53,432 bases of DNA, taken from positions 1-53,432 of the forward strand of contig JBKDZW010000004.1 of NCBI GenBank assembly GCA_047971685.1. The letters are read 5' to 3'. Both the position numbers and the translations under genes were made by a program. The notes beneath the pieces are model-generated. The model saw nothing but the letters and a program-made list of their open reading frames with translations. It had not been told where the DNA came from and searched no databases. Position 1 is the first letter of the stretch; each line of letters begins with the position of its first letter. Below, piece after piece: positions 53,183 through 53,432 of the stretch. Origin of the DNA: JAJXWB01 sp047971685 (GTDB taxonomy: Bacteria; Pseudomonadota; Alphaproteobacteria; Rhizobiales; Beijerinckiaceae).

Positions 53183-53282
53183 GAGCAATTCCAGCAAAAG
53201 TGGATACCGACTTTGCGTCCGGAATTGCGGAAAATCACATCGTTAGAGCGTTGCAATGATTCAATGAAAAGCGGAAACGCTC
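53181..53282. repeat. TAGAGC-ended palindromic repeat, copy 2
   Basis: From TAGAGCAATTCCAGC to GGAAACGCTC. It is nearly the same as the copy at 24739-24842 (eight mismatches). The right end is changed from CTCTA to CTCGA, so the terminal TA is lost here. It lies directly against the right end of the IS630 remnant. Confidence 0.85.
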
Positions 53283-53294
53283 GAAGTCAGGCAT

Positions 53295-53326
53295 TCGGGG
53301 CGGAAACACATTCGTCTCCGCCCCGA
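53295..53326. repeat. Inverted repeat TCGGGGCGGA / TCCGCCCCGA
   Basis: A perfect 10-bp inverted repeat with a 12-base loop, lying between two TAGAGC elements. No T-run follows. It might be a terminator stem or part of the composite repeat. Confidence 0.5.
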
Positions 53327-53331
53327 TCCCT

Positions 53332-53432
53332 TAGAGCGTTTTCGATTTCGACTGAATCGCTCAAACGCTCTATCTTTTTGTTTTGTCGCAATTCCGGACG
53401 GATAAGTGGCATCCACTTATCCTGAAATTGCT
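53332..53432. repeat. Composite TAGAGC palindromic repeat, cut by the window end
   Basis: TAGAGCGTTT and AAACGCTCTA (53332-53372) form a perfect 10-bp inverted repeat, with GATT/GAATC inside. After TCTTTTTGTTTTGTC, a second palindrome follows: GCAATTCCGGACGGATAAGTGG and CCACTTATCCTGAAATTGC. The element continues past the window. Confidence 0.75.

Overview
The window is a GC-rich chromosomal segment of an alphaproteobacterium, most likely a member of Hyphomicrobiales (Rhizobiales) such as the Beijerinckiaceae/Methylocystaceae group. This rests on the tolQRAB-pal-cpoB-tilS-ftsH-glmM gene order, a serC-serA pair with a candidate alphaproteobacterial serC leader RNA, a 48-residue aa3-type cytochrome oxidase subunit IV, CtrA-like TTAA-N7-TTAA boxes, and TAGAGC-ended palindromic repeats. 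No rRNA, tRNA, CRISPR array or prophage was seen. The exact genus is an inference.

Left part (1-16.6 kb): a membrane-anchored cyclic-nucleotide-binding protein, galE and galU (divergent, with a probable TrpB-like gene remnant between them), a large outer-membrane beta-barrel protein, then the Tol-Pal envelope operon. A 50-codon membrane ORF with a strong ribosome binding site sits between pal and cpoB. tilS overlaps cpoB; ftsH follows and ends in a clear terminator. A truncated thioesterase gene runs antisense through that terminator. arsC and glmM are divergent.

Middle (16.6-28.3 kb): two paralogous outer-membrane proteins in tandem, each with a near-identical CtrA-like box upstream and an intrinsic terminator downstream; serC and serA, which supply serine biosynthesis; a DMT exporter; a MuiA-family DUF4139 protein; an SPFH/NfeD membrane pair; and a DUF882 M15-like peptidase.

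Surface and accessory part (28.8-36 kb): a 1022-residue autotransporter, a small secreted protein, two tandem WcbI-like proteins, and a divergent GSCFA-domain protein whose end lies in a 31-bp tandem repeat. The WcbI/WcbI/GSCFA set is the best candidate here for a poorly described system, possibly decoration of a surface polysaccharide.

Right part (36-53.4 kb): a trans-aconitate methyltransferase, a sigma-54 response regulator, an M3 oligopeptidase, an ABC1 kinase, the small oxidase subunit, a three-gene signalling cluster (sensor kinase, LuxR-type regulator, degenerate kinase-like protein), a gmd-rmd-glycosyltransferase operon for GDP-D-rhamnose, a crotonase, an FAD-linked oxidase, and a decayed IS630 element. 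The IS630 ends resemble the ends of the interspersed palindromic repeats in the same window, suggesting that these repeats are MITE-like derivatives. Two repeat copies supply the stop codon of the gene they abut.
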